NCBI GenBank assembly: GCA_977006965.1
Contig: OZ345358.1
Location: 1-64,000, forward strand
Source: Phymatolithon calcareum
Lineage: Eukaryota; Rhodophyta; Florideophyceae; Hapalidiales
Length of the DNA stretch: 64,000 bases
Direction: 5' to 3'
Positions 1 to 11,230 of this stretch are shown piece by piece. The notes under the pieces were generated by a model. It did no database searches, had not been told where the DNA came from, and saw only the letters and a list, made by a program, of their open reading frames with translations. The position numbers were made by a program, and so were the translations under genes. Numbering within the stretch: position 1 is the stretch's first letter; the number at the start of each line of letters is the position of its first letter.

Positions 1-299
1 TTCTGCTGGTCTTTTATAGGATGACTACGCCCATTTGGTGACGTGCGCCAAGGGAACTTCCGACAGAAATAGAATTCTTACGACACGCAACTATCGTAGA
101 AAAGCTTTTGCTCGTGACTGAAGAAAGTGGGTCAGACCTCTACTGAAAGCTCGCGCTCGTCTTCGTGCCGCTCGACCGCTGGACTTCCCACAAGGCTACC
201 GCGCTGAATCTCAACACCTGGACGATTGTGTTGTCTCTCCCTCCCCTTTCTCCTCTCTTCGGCTTTTCTCTCCCATGTGACGTCGGGTTTCCAGCCTGG
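1..299. other. Edge segment, nothing recognised
   Basis: No coding frame, repeat or RNA gene could be supported here. The sequence is mixed in composition, with a pyrimidine-rich stretch near 230-270. Confidence 0.4.
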
Positions 300-930
300 C
301 GCTACACCAAGAGATAAGTTCCTTGACCTTAAACCTCGACGAGGACATACCGGCTCCTAAGTTGCTCATTGCGAGTAAACCTTGTCATGCGTTCAAATTT
401 GAACCGACCGACTCCTAAGTTGCTTAAACGTCTCACTGGGTGTGAAATGAGAGTCCTCACCATTCGTGACGTATAACTCGTTGGTTGAGTTGTTAATATC
501 CCCTTCATTAATTTCACAGGCATACTTTGCTTACCGTCGACACAGTTGAAAACTCTACGACCGAACCTGCCACGAAGAGACCAACTTGTCGTCGGTGCTT
601 CCGGGGATGGATATCCGCGATACGCCTGCCGCCGAAGGAGATAGTATCGTCACAGCAAACAAGGCATCCCGAAATCCCATCGCGACATAAGGACAATGGT
701 GGTTACAGCATCTGCCGACGACTGAATTCGTACCGATATTCGTAACCGCAACAAGATGATTGCTGTCATGGATGGACGAGCATACGAAAACACGTGGTAC
801 ACTTTGGCAATAGATATACGTTTATCTAAACGTCCTAGTGTGTATGTGTCGGAATTTTATCCTCCATTGAGGGGCACTTTTCCCTCAATTGAGGGACGAG
901 AATTATTTAATTTTTTGCTCATGAAAGTTA
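300..930 (+). repeat. Dispersed repeat R5 with a small conserved frame, degenerate copy
   Basis: Bases ~300-420 match, in reverse, the inner part of repeat R1 (compare 37800-37900). Bases ~440-930 are a diverged copy of 13480-13995 and 38950-39207. All three copies share a plus-strand frame with the peptide NSTTEPATKRP or a close variant, starting at ~527 here. The frame is short and ends early in this copy. A shared frame could mean a decayed small gene inside the repeat, but DNA-level similarity alone would also keep it. No known family was recognised. Confidence 0.5.
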
Positions 931-959
931 CTCGCTATCAAGCTCATCTAAGACTAGAA

Positions 960-2500
960 AAACAAAAATGCGATGCGAGCTTAGTTATAACTGTCTCAAA
1001 ATTTCAGGTTCGAGCATGATATTTAGACCGGCTAGGGTTACCCGAAATGAGCAACTTAAGCCGCTATGTCGTCGTCGAGGTTTACGGCCAAGGAACTCAT
1101 CTCTCGGGATCGTTGTGAAGCAAAATTCGATGGTTGTTTTCTTGCTTGTCGAACTTCGTCGACTGATGAGCTCCGCGATTTTATAGTTCTCTGCAAAGAG
1201 CACAAGGAAATCATATTCTCGCCTATGCTTGCGTGGTGCTCCAATTCTGTATCCTACAATTGGTATTCCTAACATTAGATTTTATGAGCATGTGGTACAT
1301 TCGGAAAAATAAAGAAATGCAGTAAGAAATCGTATGCTCGCCTTGAAACTCTCTTGGATATAGTTTCGTGTAAGTATAAGAAAGCGTTCGTGTTCTCTTC
1401 GATCATTACCAGCATTCATCCTGTTTCCTCTCTCAAATCTTCTCCATTGTGATCTCATCTCTTATATCGATTTGTGAGAGTCAGTACCGGGCGTGCGAAT
1501 AAGAAAAAATGCATTTATCCAATGAAAGTCTACGTCCTGGGAACGAGAAAGCCGACGAGATTGCTCGTCGAGGCATTGCGGAATCAGATAGATATCGTGA
1601 CGCATCAAGGCGTACCCTTGACCATGGAAGCCGTGTGGTCCATAACTGAACCGCGCTATTCGATGAAACCAAGAAACGTACAGTTTCTACCCCCAGAACT
1701 TCGGATTAGTCACAGACGCGCTGAAGTCATCCTAAATCAACTTTCTGCAGAATGCTGCTCGCTGGTAGCAGCCTTTGACCGGAAGGACGATGGCTCGGCG
1801 GAATAGAGCCCCATGTGCAAGGCCTGTCAACGTGGATCCAAAGAAACTGTTGATCTTTTAATCCTTCGCTGCAGTGGGCGTGCTTTATCAAGATGGCAGA
1901 CTATTAAAACGGTAGAGGAATTATGTAGGGAGAAACAGCTTGGAGTAGTCATATTCGTAATCGATGAGGGGATGATTGACAACCGCAGATGTTAACTCTA
2001 GTTAACGTCTGAAGAAGAAGAAGAAAGTCTATGTCAGCCTTCCGCTTATCAATATATTGGAACGATGGAAGTTCAATAGACCATCATGCATTCAAGTGGG
2101 TAACAACTTTGAAAGGTCCATGTTTTCGAGAAGAATGTTTCCAACTGTATTGTACCTTTCCATTTCACCCACTTTTAGAACTAGAAGGCGACAACATATT
2201 AATTAGGAACGCTTCTTCCGATTTTTCGGAGGGAATTTATTATCGTCTGCTTATAGCTTTCAATTTAACAACTTAAGACGGGCATTTAGTCTCTTCTTCT
2301 TCGCCTACTAGTAGGCCCACTTCAACTCATCAAATTCGCCCCAGTCCAATACCTCAAATCTTGCCAACTATTTTCCTTCTGGTTCCTTTAAACATATGGG
2401 AAGAATAAGCTTTGTTGGAGCTGCAAGGTCCGAGACGATCAGGGTCTCCGACCTAGACTGCGGGATTGGGTGTGTTGCAAATAATCATTGAAGAAAATGG
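960..2500 (+). repeat. Dispersed repeat R1, copy 1, interrupted by a LINE
   Basis: This stretch aligns by eye with 15408-16720, 31745-32600 and 39420-40480, and in reverse with parts of 11240-11800 and 37200-37900. The order of sub-blocks agrees with the longest copy at 15408. A LINE fragment lies inside it. No coding function was recognised in R1 itself. In three other copies R1 is followed by a small secreted-protein gene on the opposite strand; that gene is not visible after this copy. Confidence 0.65.
1537..2022 (+). mobile_element. 5'-truncated non-LTR retrotransposon (LINE) with RNase H remnant
   Basis: A 13-bp target-site duplication GAAAGTCTAYGTC lies at 1524-1536 and 2023-2035, and the uninterrupted site is visible in the other R1 copies. 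The insert ends with a GAA-repeat tail. Near its start one frame reads GNEKADEIARRGIAESD, the GNExAD motif of retroelement RNase H. Further on a frame reads CKACQRGSKET followed by a Leu-rich stretch and Cys, like the C-terminal CxxC...ET...C motif of many LINE ORF2 proteins. Stops and frame changes show it is dead. The 5' truncation, duplication and tail are typical of target-primed reverse transcription. Confidence 0.75.
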
Positions 2501-2639
2501 GATTCTTTTCCAACGTTCTGCAGCGATACGTTTCCACAGCGCTGTCGACACAGAGCTCGTACGCGCTCAGCAGCGCCAGGAATGAATGGGTCTTGTGTAC
2601 TGCAGTGGAGTAATTCAGTCTGCGCCCGTCAGGATTTCG

Positions 2640-3490
2640 CGGACGCCGAAGTTCGAAGGCTCATGGAAAGCCATTGATATCGCGGAGCTATTACACCGTC
2701 ATCATACGCAAAAGGAGAGATTGAAAACACGGAAGCCAAAACTGTTTTTTGTGCGGAACGGGCGGCAATTTGAGCACAGAGATCATTCAAATTTTACGGC
2801 GAACCTGCTAAATCTTCACACTTGGAAAAGTGGTCCTACGCGCGCCATATGAGTAATCCATTCTGACCATGATTACTGGAAGCCTAAGTTTTGAAATGTT
2901 GTAGAGTTTTGAAAGCCAATTCTGCTGCTATATATTCGGAGCAAGACATGCGTACTATTCCTGGTCGCCATTCGGAGACAGATGAATTCGTTTTGACTCT
3001 CTACAGCATTGTCTTTGTTGCTATGAACGTATTTCACGAGATTTCTTTGTTGGCAATAGGACAATCTTTTGTAAGTCAAACTCTACTTTTTTGCACTTGC
3101 TTCTGTGGTTGGAAAGTAGCTCAGCGGTTACACTATTTCTGCATTTATAGCGACTCAAGGTTTGGACTGGGCATTGGTTGCTACCGAATGTAGAACGGAG
3201 AGCTCGACAACAGACATTGCCTCCATTTTTCTCACCCCGATGGAGACTCGTCGTCTTCTTCCACTGCTGGAATCTCGTACATAGAAGACTTCTCCTCAAA
3301 CTTCTGCTGTACCCATTCTTATGCCGCACTTTCTACGGACAGAATTGTTCATGGCCGGTTTCTCTCATAAAACACAACGTTAAGAGCCTGTTTTCCGTGA
3401 CTAAGAACACGCCCTCAAACACTAAAGTGTAGTGGTTCATTATCGCGCACAGGCGATATTTAAAATGCTAATAGAAAAATAATAGTCGCA
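2640..3490 (+). repeat. Dispersed repeat R2, copy 1
   Basis: Bases ~3100-3490 match 33310-33706 with few differences; the longer block matches, in reverse, 10300-11060 and 36620-37150. One frame (ending at 3193) is similar among copies and rich in aromatic and hydrophobic residues, but it is short and no family was recognised. In copies 1 and 3, and in reverse at 10300, R2 abuts an anoctamin fragment directly, so one R2 border is shared. It may be a non-autonomous element or part of an older duplicated gene region. Confidence 0.6.
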
Positions 3491-3620
3491 TTTAGTCCAC
3501 CGTGTTCTGTATCCTCAATACCGACATTTCGAGAAATTTGCTGTTGTGCGTCCGCTTTCTGTATAGCACAATGCTCTTGCTTTGGGCTCCACGCTTTGTC
3601 AAGTATTGCGGTCGGTACAA
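3490..3620 (+). pseudogene. Anoctamin (TMEM16) fragment
   Basis: This short piece matches 33710-33830 and the minus strand around 8000-8100. It encodes the segment of two membrane helices that precedes the W-R-R-R-x-A motif of anoctamins. The frame is not open beyond it. It is a remnant directly joined to repeat R2. Confidence 0.6.
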
Positions 3621-3924
3621 CAATAAAAACAGGCTTTCAAAATTTATCTCTTCACAACGCGGCTGACGTGCTATTTTCCGCACTCTCTGTATATTCTCCG
3701 CTTCCAGATCTTGGCTGGTTCAGCTGTTTATATTAGTCAATTGAAGACGAAGATTGCTTTTCTCCACTTCTCCATGAATCACTTGCATGTCTTCCAGACG
3801 GCACCCAGTCGTTTTGAGCATACATTGAAGTGGAACTGGCGGTGCTGTGGCAGCTAGCACAACTATTGGAAACTAGCTGCCTGGAGGAGAAAATTTTCGC
3901 ATCATCGTCATACACGAGCGAAAT

Positions 3925-6560
3925 TTATCGGACCTCGAGATCAAGTGCGCCTCGGCGACCACTATTTTTTAAGCTTTGTTGATTCTTTTCAAGCTGCTGA
4001 AAAAAGGTCTCCGCGCAAAAATCTTTCAGAGAGACCATTAGCCAAATCGTCTTGTCGCACTTGTCTATCTGAAAATCTGACAAAAACACCGAAGTCAAAC
4101 CGAAAAGTGTAAAATAGAAGATCTTTGAGGGGTGATATCCATACGGTGATATTGTCTTCGAAACACAATGCATCTTGGACAATTGCCCTCTTACTTCCTC
4201 CAGTGGCGAGAATATCTGCAAAATCAGAGTCCCGGCGCCAGACTGCTTCCATTGCAGTCCTCTGTTCGGCATTTATGAAGTCCGCATCTCTGCACCCAGT
4301 TCTAAGACGAAGTCCTTCAAGAGGGTTGAACGATTTCGGTTCTACAGGCGGCACCAGCACTTCTTGGCCGAGGACCTCGCTACCTTCGAATAACAATTTC
4401 TAGTGGTAAAGGAAGCTGCGAGGGTACAGTCCTCAAAGGTGGAAGTTCGGATTTCTTTTTTCTTGCAGAAGAACGTGTTTGCGGCTGTGCCTCGAGAAGT
4501 GGAAACCATGAGCAAGAAGGAGAGAGATAGGGTGGGCACACTCTCCTATGCCCGACGTCGGTTCCACAAAATATTGTCTTTCCTCGGCATATTCTGCTCC
4601 CAGCTTCTACCGTCGTTTCAGTCCTGAGCCTTCGACTTAAACCATTTTATATCCACCTGTTCTGCAATGAGAACCATTAAAGGTTGTACCAATACAAGGA
4701 ATGCCCTTAAAAGATGTGTTTTCTCTGCATCGTGGCGATGCGTTATAAATCTTCGTATCCGAGAACTGCAGGGTTATGAGCGATATGAGAAGAACGCGAG
4801 GAACAAGCGAACGCGATGTCCTCCAAGGATCTCCCATTAGCCCAACATTGTTTAACATCCTTATGAACACCTTACCAGAGAGGGTAACTGCTCTGAACTT
4901 CAACGATTCAAGTGCTAATCTTCGTTTAAATATGTTCGCGGGCGACGTTATACTAATGGCAAGACACGAAGACGAGCTTCAAGAGATGCTCAATGAATGC
5001 ACAGAATGGGCATGTATGTATCGAATGACTTGGTTGACCCGAAAGTGCTCAGTCATACTTCCCAAGAAGAGAACCAGAAGACCGCTTCTGCTGTCGAACG
5101 AGTAAGTCCAAATAAGACACACAGCAGAATGCCTTGGTACGTCTATTGATGAGACCGTAATACGTGACGACATGCTTCTGGAGTGAGGCAAAAGTGCGAG
5201 CGCTAAGGTGCGACTGATGAGCTCCCTAGGCATGACAAACAGAGGGTACAGCACTGAAAAGAACACCAAGCTCTTCAAAGCCATTATCAGGCTAGTGTAT
5301 GAGTACTCTGCACACATAACACCTGATACAATCCGAGTATCGACAGCAGCAGTGCAAACGGAGAGCGTGGCATTGGAGAAGACTATTGAAGCTTTGCCAA
5401 ATAGAGCCGTGGGAGTTCCGCCGCCAACACCTACACTCCAAGTTAAGACAAAGATTGGGCAAGGTAGTAGAAGAGATCGATGATGCCGGGGCAGAGCACG
5501 AACTCGAAACACTTGACTGCATCCAAGAAGCGAACACAGCAGCTGACCTTCAAGACAAGCCATGCCTCCGACGAGTCTGGAAGAAACAAGAAGAACGCCG
5601 CGCAAGAAAAAGAACGTTCTCCAAGAAGGGTCTTCCACCCAAGGCAATGAGGATGAAAGAAGGCAGACACAGGATTCTTTTCGCAAGATGGTTTTTAGGT
5701 CACTTCCCTAGGAACCCCGCGAAGCTGCTTGAAGAAATGGGTAGTCAAGGAGCATGGGCAATTGGTACACTCAGCAGAACCCTGAAGAAGCCCACATGGA
5801 CCCCCGCCGAACAGAATGAATTGGCGCGAGCCATTGACGTGATACTATGCAATTCGGAATATGGTAACTGACAAAGCTCGATGCTAGTATAATGACACTA
5901 GAAAGGTGCCGACTTTCCTCCAGTTGGCACACATGATACATTCTCACTAAATCCTCCAAATTACGTATCCGGGAACTGAAAGGTCTTCAGGGCCGACAAA
6001 CATTATTGTGCGGCGCCCACAATTTGAGTCATGGAATTGCATTACGCCAATTAGCGTCCCTCGCGGAGGAACTTCTCCAGACACATACAGGGGGGAGCCA
6101 ATTTTGCCCACGAGGTCAGAGCTTTTCTTCAACCATACAGTAGCTTCCGCTTCATCCATACTGCAGACTCCAGAGCGTTCGATCCACTGATTGCACTTGT
6201 TCAGAAAGCTTTTGTTGCGCTCTTCAGCTTCGAACCAGTACCCGGGCCTCTGCTCACTGCTCTGGTCCACAACTTCTAAAAATCCACTGTGGAAGCCGGG
6301 TGGCTGTGGTTGTCCTTGAAACATGCCTTCCACACCGAAAATTGGATCCCCGATCTCGACATCAAGATTTCTTAGCATAACAAGAACCTTTTAACGCTCA
6401 GATCTATTCCTTCGATAAGTGCACAAAGATTATGCTTCAACCAAGGTTTCTATGAGATCTTCCCATTCTCTCTGGTGTGAGCAGAGCTACAAGAACTCCT
6501 TAAGTTAAAAATGAGGCTCACTGCTCTACATCTTCGAGTCTTCATGCATCTTTAAAAAGT
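3925..6560 (-). pseudogene. TLH-B: decayed recombinase/helicase gene, split by a LINE
   Basis: Read on the minus strand, 6560-5979 matches the middle part of the intact TLH-A protein and is closest to 48700-49290; it keeps the context of the first recombinase Arg but reads PPRGTLI, so the R-x-x-E Glu is lost. The frame resumes at 4768 with RHHDAET and the WEQ-M-RKD-ILWNRRR block. It then jumps to the helicase start, with NAEQRTAMEAV and ILATGGSKR in place of an ATGxGKT Walker A loop, followed by ISPLKDLL. The Walker Lys is displaced and the second half of the recombinase-like domain is missing. A LINE separates the two halves. Frameshifts and stops rule out a working gene. Confidence 0.8.
4769..5963 (+). 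mobile_element. 5'-truncated LINE with reverse-transcriptase remnant
   Basis: The insert is flanked by a 15-bp duplication CGTATCCGRGAACTG at 4754-4768 and 5964-5978, with one mismatch, inside the TLH-B pseudogene. The first frame reads LQGSPISPTLFNILMN, the conserved QGSPLSP reverse-transcriptase block, and then MFAGDVILMA, where the catalytic FADD is changed to FAGD. Next come the thumb-like segment (KLFKAIIRLVYEYSAH) and a frame of ~160 residues ending at 5871 with EPWEFRRQ and a basic middle. The last ~100 bases match the 3' end of the LINE at 21490-22110. It was truncated inside the palm domain on insertion and has since decayed. Confidence 0.8.
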
Positions 6561-6639
6561 CTGTAGCTCTTGTCCTTTTGGGGCTGCTTTCGTACAAGCT
6601 CATGTATAGTAGTCATTATTCACTGTCATGACGTCTAAT

Positions 6640-7230
6640 GTTCGTCACGTATCCGTTAAATGCCAGCCGTTCGGTGCCTGGCCAAGTGGAAAGAGCTTTC
6701 CTGCGAGCTTGTTGCTACAAGAATAGGTTGCGGACATGTCCACAGCCAATTGCATCTCAAATCGAGACATCTTAGAATAGAAACGTTTGTTGATTGTAAT
6801 GGCAGGGGAGAGCTAAACAGAGAAAAGAGCATCGGGGCTGTCATACCGCATTTTCTGGAAAGCTGCATTTAGAAAAATTGCTGTAAGTCGAAAGTGAACA
6901 TCGATATATCGGCTTCAACCGATTGGTTGAAGCCGATGTATCGGTCGTTCTCGTGCACAGAAACGTTTTGTGGAGAGAATTGGCTACAATTAGAGGACAT
7001 TGGTGAAACTAAAACCCTAGTGCACAAATCGGCAGGACTGCAACTTCAACATACAATGGGGCTTGCCGTCAATGGAATTACGCCCGCACGTGTCGTCCAA
7101 AGTGTATGGCTTGATGAAGGGGATGAAAGAGATTTAAAAATAGTCGAAGTTGATTCTAGCGGACCGCTGCGAAAAAAACGTGGACTTGTGCGAGCATTTC
7201 AATGGGTAATCGAGATGATTCCTTAGCTTG
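6640..7230 (-). other. Spacer between an anoctamin fragment and TLH-B, shared with a second locus
   Basis: The segment is similar to 48130-48660 in the opposite orientation. In both places it lies between an anoctamin fragment (upstream) and a TLH-B copy (downstream) when read in the direction of TLH-B. On that strand both copies share a frame around KMRxDxPDxLF and ITINK, with stops in both. It could be a decayed third gene or the end of one of its neighbours. No family was recognised. Confidence 0.5.
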
Positions 7231-7299
7231 AAAAGTACTTTCAGATGATTACGTAGAGCATTATTTCGTACAAAAGAGGCTAAAATGCGTCAAGAGCCT

Positions 7300-8215
7300 A
7301 CATTTCAAATCTTCCGCTTTTTGTTTCTGTCTTTAAAAACAAGTTGTATCTTTGTTTTTGGCGAGTGAAGAAATCGAGGTAATCATAGCTTTGATAAAAT
7401 TGTAAAAAAGCTATGGTGCGGAGAAAAAGTGTCCGGAAAAGGTTTAAATATTCATAGTAATGCGCATAGGAATCGTGAACCATACAAGTGGAAGCTGACT
7501 AAAATTTGTCCACTCGTCTTCAAAAGTAGATAGGCCGAAAACATGCAAGGTGTATTGCAGAGCTCTGTGACTTGATTTCTTTCTCCTCATTTGAACCATT
7601 GTTTTTCTTTTTTCTAGGCCAGCAAATTCTAGCACTTGGAGAGAAAAAGTCGACGACGCAACTGCTTCTTGTCGTAATACGGAAAAGAACAAAGGTTTCG
7701 CCAAAAACGGTCTCCGTGGCATCATCGTCCAGTTGAAACTCAAAGTCCTCGCTGAAGCGACGGCTGATGAACCCAATTACCGTATCCATGGCATGCGCGC
7801 TAGATTTGGAATCGGTCTCGTACTTGGTAGGATTTTGAGAAAGATGTTCGAGCGGGACGATACAGTTCTGTAAATAGAACCCTAAGCGCGGAGCTCCAAT
7901 ATACTGCGGGCGAACGTCATTGTGTGAGTCATCGTAAAAAATCAAGGGTGCCCCATTGCACAATGAGAATTGCTTTGCGCCGCCTCCAATACTTGACAAA
8001 GCATGGAGCTATAAGCAAGAGCCATGTGCTGTACAGAAAGTGGACGCACAGCAGCAAATTTCTCGGAATGTTGGTATTGACGATACAGCACATCGCAGTG
8101 GAAGCGACGGACATACCCACAACCAAACGCGTGTACAAGACGAGAAACGCAAATTAAAGCGTCATTTGCGGACCAAAGTAGTCATTCAATCGAGTTAAAC
8201 TGGACTAATATTAAG
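7300..8215 (-). pseudogene. Anoctamin (TMEM16) pseudogene segment
   Basis: Anoctamins are membrane proteins that act as calcium-gated chloride channels or lipid scramblases. On the minus strand, from 8200 downwards, frames read LNDYFGPQM, FAFLVLYT, two hydrophobic helices, VKYWRRRKAIL and QWGTLDF. These match the start of the anoctamin channel domain (YFGEK..FAWLG.YT, FLExWKRRxA, W.T). A frame of ~160 residues follows with RPQYIGAP and a long acidic stretch. Stops and shifts interrupt it, for example a stop where the first helix should begin. The segment is repeated almost unchanged at 42230-43280. Confidence 0.75.
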
Positions 8216-8899
8216 GATCCCATCAATGCTCGAAAACTTCCTGCTGCACCAACGCCTTCTGCGATAATGAACGGTATACGCATCTGTGAGAGTCCCGACA
8301 TGCATTAGATGTTACATATAAATGCTAGCACCTCAATCGATGGGGTGGCAATTAAAACCATTGGGGAAGGGTTTGCAGCTGCGAGTGCTCATGGAATAGA
8401 AAAGTACTGTACTAGGAAAGTTTATTTTCACATGTAATTTTTGAAAATATAGAAATACATTTTCTTCTCATCCGGACATTATATGACATATATACGTAGA
8501 TATAGGTCCCGATGAGAAATCTTGCCCGAAGTTTGGACCATTTTCGATATCATATATCATATGTGAAAAGGTTCTACCTTCACAGAAAATTAAAAAATTG
8601 GGACGACATTTTGCAAGTGTCAGATATCCTTCTGCTCATCGAGACAGGTTTAATAAATCTTGTCCCGATGAGATTAACAGAATAAGACATTCTCATGGAT
8701 ATCGATCTCATTTGCTGTCATTCATCGCGTACCGCATCTGAGGGTACGATAGCACGAGCCAGGTACGACTCCTTCAATCATCTATGCAGCGCCGTCGGCG
8801 ACTGTACGAGAACTGCGCGACGCCGGGATTGCCTACTCACCATCATGGATGTCCTCTCTCCCTTTCATTTTTGGTGCATGTCGCACTGTGTGAGGGTAC

Positions 8900-9380
8900 G
8901 AGACGAGAACGTGCGGAAGATTGCGGCATTGAGCCAGCTCAGTCGGCGATTCGGCGGCAGCTATTTCAAGTTCGAGGATGGGCGTTCGCGCTGTTATGTC
9001 AATCATGCATATCATGGACACTACATTCCGGCGGAGGGATTAAGGATGACTTGCTTGGGAGCACTGCTCCATAGGGTCTTGCCATTGATGTTGATAACCT
9101 GCTGTATGAGGATGTTTTGAGGGATACGTATCCTGTTCACGATCGCGCTGTGCGTGAGATGTTGCTGCGACATGTGGTTTATGAGCGGTGGTGGGATCCG
9201 TTCCAACGGATTAGTTTCACGAGGTTGAAGGAGTATCTTGGGAGTCGAATGGCGCATTACTTTGCGTTTCTCGGCTTTCATATGCGTATGCTCGTTGTTA
9301 TTTCGGTATTCTCGCTCGCGGTGCACTATGTTTTCAATTCTACTATGCGTCATATTCTAGTGCCGCTCATGCGGTTCATG
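8900..9380 (+). pseudogene. Anoctamin fragment in the palindrome spacer
   Basis: The plus-strand frame reads DVDNLLYEDVLRDTYPVHD and, from 9117, HVVYERWWDPF, FTRLKEYLG and YFAFLGFHMRML. These correspond to the PLHD motif and the YFGxK..YFAWLGFYT signature at the start of the anoctamin channel domain. A TAG stop interrupts the frame upstream, and the protein ends inside the first helices. A diverged copy at 29280-29700 has the same order of motifs. Confidence 0.7.
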
Positions 9381-9999
9381 TAGAGACGCACCAAAAATGA
9401 CGGACAGAGAGCACATCCGCAATGGTGAGTAGGAAATCCCGGCGTCCCGCAGTACTCGTACAGTCCCCGACTGCGCCGCACAGATGATTGAAGGAGTCGT
9501 CCCCTGGCTCGTGCTATCGTACCCTCAGATGCGGTACAAGATGAGTAACAGCAAATGAGATCGATTTCCATGAGAAAGTCTTATTCTGTTAATCTCATCG
9601 GGACAAGATTTATTAAACCTGTCTCGATGAGCAGAAGGATATCTGACACTTGCAAAATGTCGTCCCAATTTTTTAATTTTCTGTGAAGGTAGAACCTTTT
9701 CACATATGGTATCGAAAATGGTCCAAATTTCGGGCGAGATTTCTCATCGGGACGAAAATCTACGTATATATGTCATACAATGTCCCGATGAGAAGAAAGT
9801 GTATTTCTATATTCTCAAAAATTAGATGTGGAAAAAAAACTTTCCTGGTCTTTTTTGTTCCATGAGCACTCGCAGCTGCAAAGCCTACCCCAGTGGTTGC
9901 AACTGCTACCGTATCGATTTGAGTGCTGGCATTGATGTGTAGCATCTAATTCATGTTGGGGTTCTCACTGATGCGTATGCCTTTCATGGTCGTGTTTTG

Positions 10000-10292
10000 C
10001 GGAAGGCGTTGCTGCAGCAGGACGTTTTCGAGCATTGATGGGATCCTCCATATCGGCCCAGATTAAATCGATTGAATGACTACTTTGGCCCACGAATGAC
10101 GCTTTAATTTGCCTTTCTCGTCTTGTACACGCTTTTGTTTCCGTCGCTTCCATTTCAATGTGCTGTGTCGTCAATACTGACATTCCGAGAAATTTGTTGT
10201 TGTGCGTCAACTTTCTGCACAGCACAGGGATCTTGTTGTTGGGCTCCATGCTTTGTCACGTATTGGAGGCGGCGCAACGCAATTCTCGGATG
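10000..10292 (+). pseudogene. Anoctamin fragment, right palindrome arm
   Basis: This is the mirror image of ~8000-8260. It encodes the same helices and the YWRRRNAIL motif in two frames, with a stop in the first helix. It ends where repeat R2 (reverse) begins. It can only be a remnant. Confidence 0.6.
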
Positions 10293-10299
10293 GTGGACA

Positions 10300-11060
10300 A
10301 GACGTCACTACAATTTTTCAATGAGCTTTTTAAACAACGCATGTGCGAGATTGTGAAACTCTACAACGTAGTGCTTGAGGGCGTGTTCCTAGTCACGGAG
10401 AACAGGCTCCTAAAGTGGTATTTTATTAGATATATGGTCCATCAGCAACTGTATGGATAGAAAGCGCGCAAGTTTGACAATGAAGTGCGCTTCAAAGTCT
10501 TCCACGTACGCAATTTCCATCTGTGGGAGAAGACGCAGAGTCGCCGACAGGCTGAGGAAACTCGAGGAAATGTCGGTATTCGAGCTCTCCCTCCTACATT
10601 CGGTAGCAGCCAATGTCCAATCCAAACCTTAAGTCGCTATCAATACAGAAACAATGTAACCGCTGAGCTCCAACAGATACTTTCCAATTAGAGAAGCAAT
10701 TGCAAAAAAGTAGAGTTTGAGTTACAAAGGATTGTCTTATTTCCAACAAAGAAATCGCGTGAAATACCGTCATAGCAACAAAGGCGATGCTGTGGAGAGT
10801 CATAACGAATTCATCTGTCTCCAAATAGGACGCATGTCGTGTTCGGAATGAATTGCAGCAAAATTGGCTTTGAGAACTCTAGAACATTTCCAAAATTCTT
10901 CACACAAGACTGTTTCCGCATGCCTTTGTACTCAACACTCTTTAAGTGATCCCCGTTTCAATATAATAGGTTTCCATTAATCATGATCAAAGTGGATTGC
11001 TAAGCAGATTCGCCGTATCGATAAAATGATCTCTGTGCTGAAATAGTATTTCTCAAATTT
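10300..11060 (-). repeat. Dispersed repeat R2, reverse copy
   Basis: Reverse-complement match to 2740-3480, and a direct match to 36620-37150. It abuts the anoctamin fragment of the palindrome on the left. The short frames inside are shared among copies but not assigned. Confidence 0.55.
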
Positions 11061-11065
11061 GAGAA

Positions 11066-11230
11066 GTTTTTTTTAAGTTTGGAATTTTATTAAACGCCCT
11101 CAGCAACACTCATGAGACTGTAAGGGAGATGCGTTTCAGTTACTACTTCCCTTGTAGCCCCGTTACTATGGCCGGATGCACGCAGGCCTATTTCAATTTA
11201 GAGTCGCTGCCCTAGCAGCAAAAACCCTCT
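11066..11230 (-). mobile_element. LINE 3'-end fragment
   Basis: Read on the minus strand, the segment ends GGGCGTTTAATAAAATTCC and then an A-rich tail. It matches the 3' end of the LINE at 17123-17290, including the block that encodes AAAAACCCTCTC on the plus strand. Only ~160 bases are left, so it is either a strongly 5'-truncated insertion or a remnant. I could not define a target-site duplication. Confidence 0.45.

Larger units (their letters stand above)
7957..10292. repeat. Large imperfect palindrome, arms of ~0.9 kb
   Basis: The left arm (7957-8877) pairs with the right arm (9387-10292) by eye over almost its whole length, with scattered mismatches and small indels. The spacer is ~510 bases. 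The outer parts of both arms encode the same anoctamin segment in opposite directions. The inner parts contain repeated CCCGATGAG and CTCATCGGGAC motifs. The left arm, as far in as ~8567, is also part of the duplicate at 42225-43638. Confidence 0.75.

Noticed and set aside
2891-3193. Hydrophobic 100-codon frame in repeat R2
   Set aside because: It is similar among R2 copies only as far as the DNA is, with no motif and with stops in flanking sequence.
4979-5686. 235-codon minus-strand frame over the LINE
   Set aside because: It is the complement of a LINE coding region, with low-complexity hydrophobic composition.
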